Assembly: GCA_045590395.1 (NCBI GenBank)
Contig: JAZNQX010000150.1
Coordinates: 1-7,460 of the forward strand
Origin: SIG607 sp045590395
GTDB taxonomy: Bacteria; Bacillota; Clostridia; Oscillospirales; Acutalibacteraceae
Reading direction: 5' to 3'
Length of the DNA: 7,460 nucleotides
The position numbers were made by a program, and so were the translations under genes. Position 1 is the first letter of the stretch; each line of letters starts with the position of its first letter. Of this stretch, positions 6,082 through 7,460 are shown one piece after another. The notes under the pieces were generated by a model. It ran no database searches. It was not told where the DNA came from and saw nothing but the letters and a program-made list of their open reading frames with translations.

Positions 6082-6110
6082 TTGACAACAAATGACTTTA
6101 ATAGTAAAAT
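6082..6110 (+). promoter_or_regulatory. Promoter of glyS
   Basis: A consensus -35 TTGACA (6082-6087) and TAAAAT (6105-6110) are separated by 17 bp. A perfect TATAAT at 6120-6125, with a poor -35 (TTTAAT, 6097-6102), is a possible second promoter. The leader before ATG 6177 is about 45-60 nt, too short for a T-box riboswitch. Confidence 0.75.
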
Positions 6111-6176
6111 ATAAAAGAATATAATGCAGTATTATGCGCTTTAAATTTAGCGTTACTTGAAAAGAGGTTACTTAAT

Positions 6177-7460
6177 ATGAAAGCAACAGAAAAAACAATG
6201 GAAAAGGTTGTAGCACTTGCAAAGGGCAGAGGTTTTGTTTATCCCGGTAGTGAAATCTACGGCGGACTTGCAAACTCTTGGGATTACGGCCCCTTGGGTG
6301 TTGAACTTAAAAACAATGTAAAAAAAGCTTGGTGGAAGAAATTTGTTCAGGAATCTCCCCTTAACGTAGGTCTTGACTCTGCCATTCTTATGAACCCTGA
6401 AACCTGGGTAGCTTCAGGTCATCTCGGAGGCTTCTCAGATCCTCTTATGGACTGTAAGCAGTGCAAAACCCGTCACCGTGCCGATAAGCTTATTGAAGAC
6501 TATATTGCAGAAAAGGGTCTTGACCTGAACCCTGCAGGCTGGTCAGATGAAGAAATGATGAACTACATTAAGGAAAATCATATTGCTTGTCCTTCCTGCG
6601 GTTCTATGGATTATACCGATATAAGAAAATTTAACCTTATGTTCAAAACCTTCCAGGGCGTAACTGAGGATTCTACTTCAACCCTTTACCTTCGCCCCGA
6701 AACCGCACAGGGTATATTTGTCAACTTTAAAAACATCTGCCGTACAAGCAGAAAAAAGGTTCCCTTTGGTGTTTGCCAGATAGGTAAATCCTTCCGTAAC
6801 GAAATTACCCCCGGTAACTTTACCTTTAGAACAAGAGAATTTGAACAGATGGAGCTTGAATTTTTCTGTAAGCCCGGTACCGACCTTGAATGGTTTGATT
6901 ACTGGCGTTCTTTCTGTAAGAAATGGCTTTTAGACCTTGGTATGGAGGAAGAGAGCCTTCGTCTTCGTGACCACGACCCTGAGGAGCTTTCCTTCTATTC
7001 TAAGGCAACTACCGACTTTGAGTTCTTGTTCCCATTTGGCTGGGGCGAGCTTTGGGGTATTGCCGATAGAACCGATTATGATTTAACTCAGCACGCAAAC
7101 CATAGCGGTGAGAGTCTTGATTATTTTGACCAGGAAGCAAATGAAAAATACATTCCTTATGTTGTTGAGCCTTCTCTGGGCGCAGACAGAGTAACACTTG
7201 CTTTCCTTTGCAACGCTTATGATGAGGAAACAAAGGACAACGGTGAAGCAAGAACCGTACTTCACTTCCATCCCGCCCTTGCTCCCGTTAAATGTGCAGT
7301 ACTGCCTCTTTCCAAGAAGCTTGCAGAACCTGCTCAGGCTATTTTTAGTGACCTTGCAAAGACCTTTATGGCTGATTATGACGATGCGGGTTCAATAGGT
7401 AAGCGCTATGCAAGACAGGACGAAATAGGCACACCCTTCTGTGTGGTATATGACTTTGAG
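6177..7460 (+). CDS. glyS: Glycyl-tRNA synthetase, dimeric single-chain type (3' end cut by window)
   Basis: The first 428 codons of a class II aminoacyl-tRNA synthetase that charges tRNA-Gly with glycine in the cytoplasm. It is the alpha2 type, not the separate alpha and beta subunit form. The N-terminus GRGFVYPGSEIYGGLANSWDYGP is diagnostic. A Cys4 zinc-ribbon-like insertion uses C93/C96 and C138/C141. RPETAQG is at 173-179. Motif 2 is FRNEI, with R207 and E209 followed by the TPGNFTFRTREFEQME segment. Motif 3 is EPSLGADR (R338). The anticodon-binding domain begins near LAPVKCAVLPLSKK (about 368) and reaches DEIGTPFCVVYDFE at the window edge. About 30-40 residues are likely missing, given a usual length near 460. 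The start ATG 6177 has AAAGAGG (6161-6167) at 9-nt spacing. The reading frame is open to the right edge with no internal stop. Confidence 0.97.
   Translation, partial: MKATEKTMEKVVALAKGRGFVYPGSEIYGGLANSWDYGPLGVELKNNVKKAWWKKFVQESPLNVGLDSAILMNPETWVASGHLGGFSDPLMDCKQCKTRHRADKLIEDYIAEKGLDLNPAGWSDEEMMNYIKENHIACPSCGSMDYTDIRKFNLMFKTFQGVTEDSTSTLYLRPETAQGIFVNFKNICRTSRKKVPFGVCQIGKSFRNEITPGNFTFRTREFEQMELEFFCKPGTDLEWFDYWRSFCKKWLLDLGMEEESLRLRDHDPEELSFYSKATTDFEFLFPFGWGELWGIADRTDYDLTQHANHSGESLDYFDQEANEKYIPYVVEPSLGADRVTLAFLCNAYDEETKDNGEARTVLHFHPALAPVKCAVLPLSKKLAEPAQAIFSDLAKTFMADYDDAGSIGKRYARQDEIGTPFCVVYDFE

Noticed and set aside
7009..7398. Short frames on both strands inside glyS
   Set aside because: All are shadows of glycyl-tRNA synthetase, which stays open with conserved motifs to the window edge.

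Overview
The window looks like chromosomal DNA from a low-to-moderate GC Gram-positive anaerobe of the class Clostridia, possibly an uncultured gut member of the Oscillospirales/Ruminococcaceae. The reasons are AAAGGAG-type ribosome binding sites, TTGAAA/TTGACA-N17-TATAAT-like promoters, a Ser-rich lipoprotein, a single-chain dimeric-type glycyl-tRNA synthetase, and small proteins of a clostridial look. The taxonomic call is inference from gene style, not a phylogenetic result.

Layout, left to right. (1) 1-368: the 3' end of a 23S rRNA gene, including the A-loop and the sarcin-ricin loop, followed by a strong hairpin terminator. No 5S rRNA or tRNA follows. (2) 468-3321: a compact rightward four-gene unit with its own promoter. 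It encodes a lipoprotein with an IseA-like domain, a hemolysin III/PAQR membrane protein, a HAD phosphatase and an SGNH/GDSL hydrolase. Gene junctions are +3, -11 and +11 nt, and a perfect 12-bp hairpin closes it. (3) 3324-4280: a leftward, divergent glycerol-3-phosphate dehydrogenase (GpsA-like) gene that converges on the same hairpin. (4) 4281-4411: a divergent promoter region with back-to-back -35 boxes. (5) 4412-5433: a small two-helix membrane protein and a sugar phosphate isomerase/epimerase-type TIM barrel, followed by a second bidirectional hairpin. (6) 5472-6013: a leftward pair of small uncharacterised proteins (85 and 86 aa). (7) 6014-6176: a second divergent promoter region. (8) 6177 to the right edge: glycyl-tRNA synthetase, open at the window end.

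How it works together: most of this is housekeeping or envelope/metabolic content, transcribed from six apparent units with clear promoters and shared terminators. I see no mobile element, CRISPR array, toxin-antitoxin pair or defence island, and nothing that clearly forms a new multi-gene system. The points most worth a second look are the GpsA-like enzyme with altered signature residues, the unknown small-protein pair divergent from glyS, the dyads embedded in both divergent promoter regions, and the missing 5S gene.
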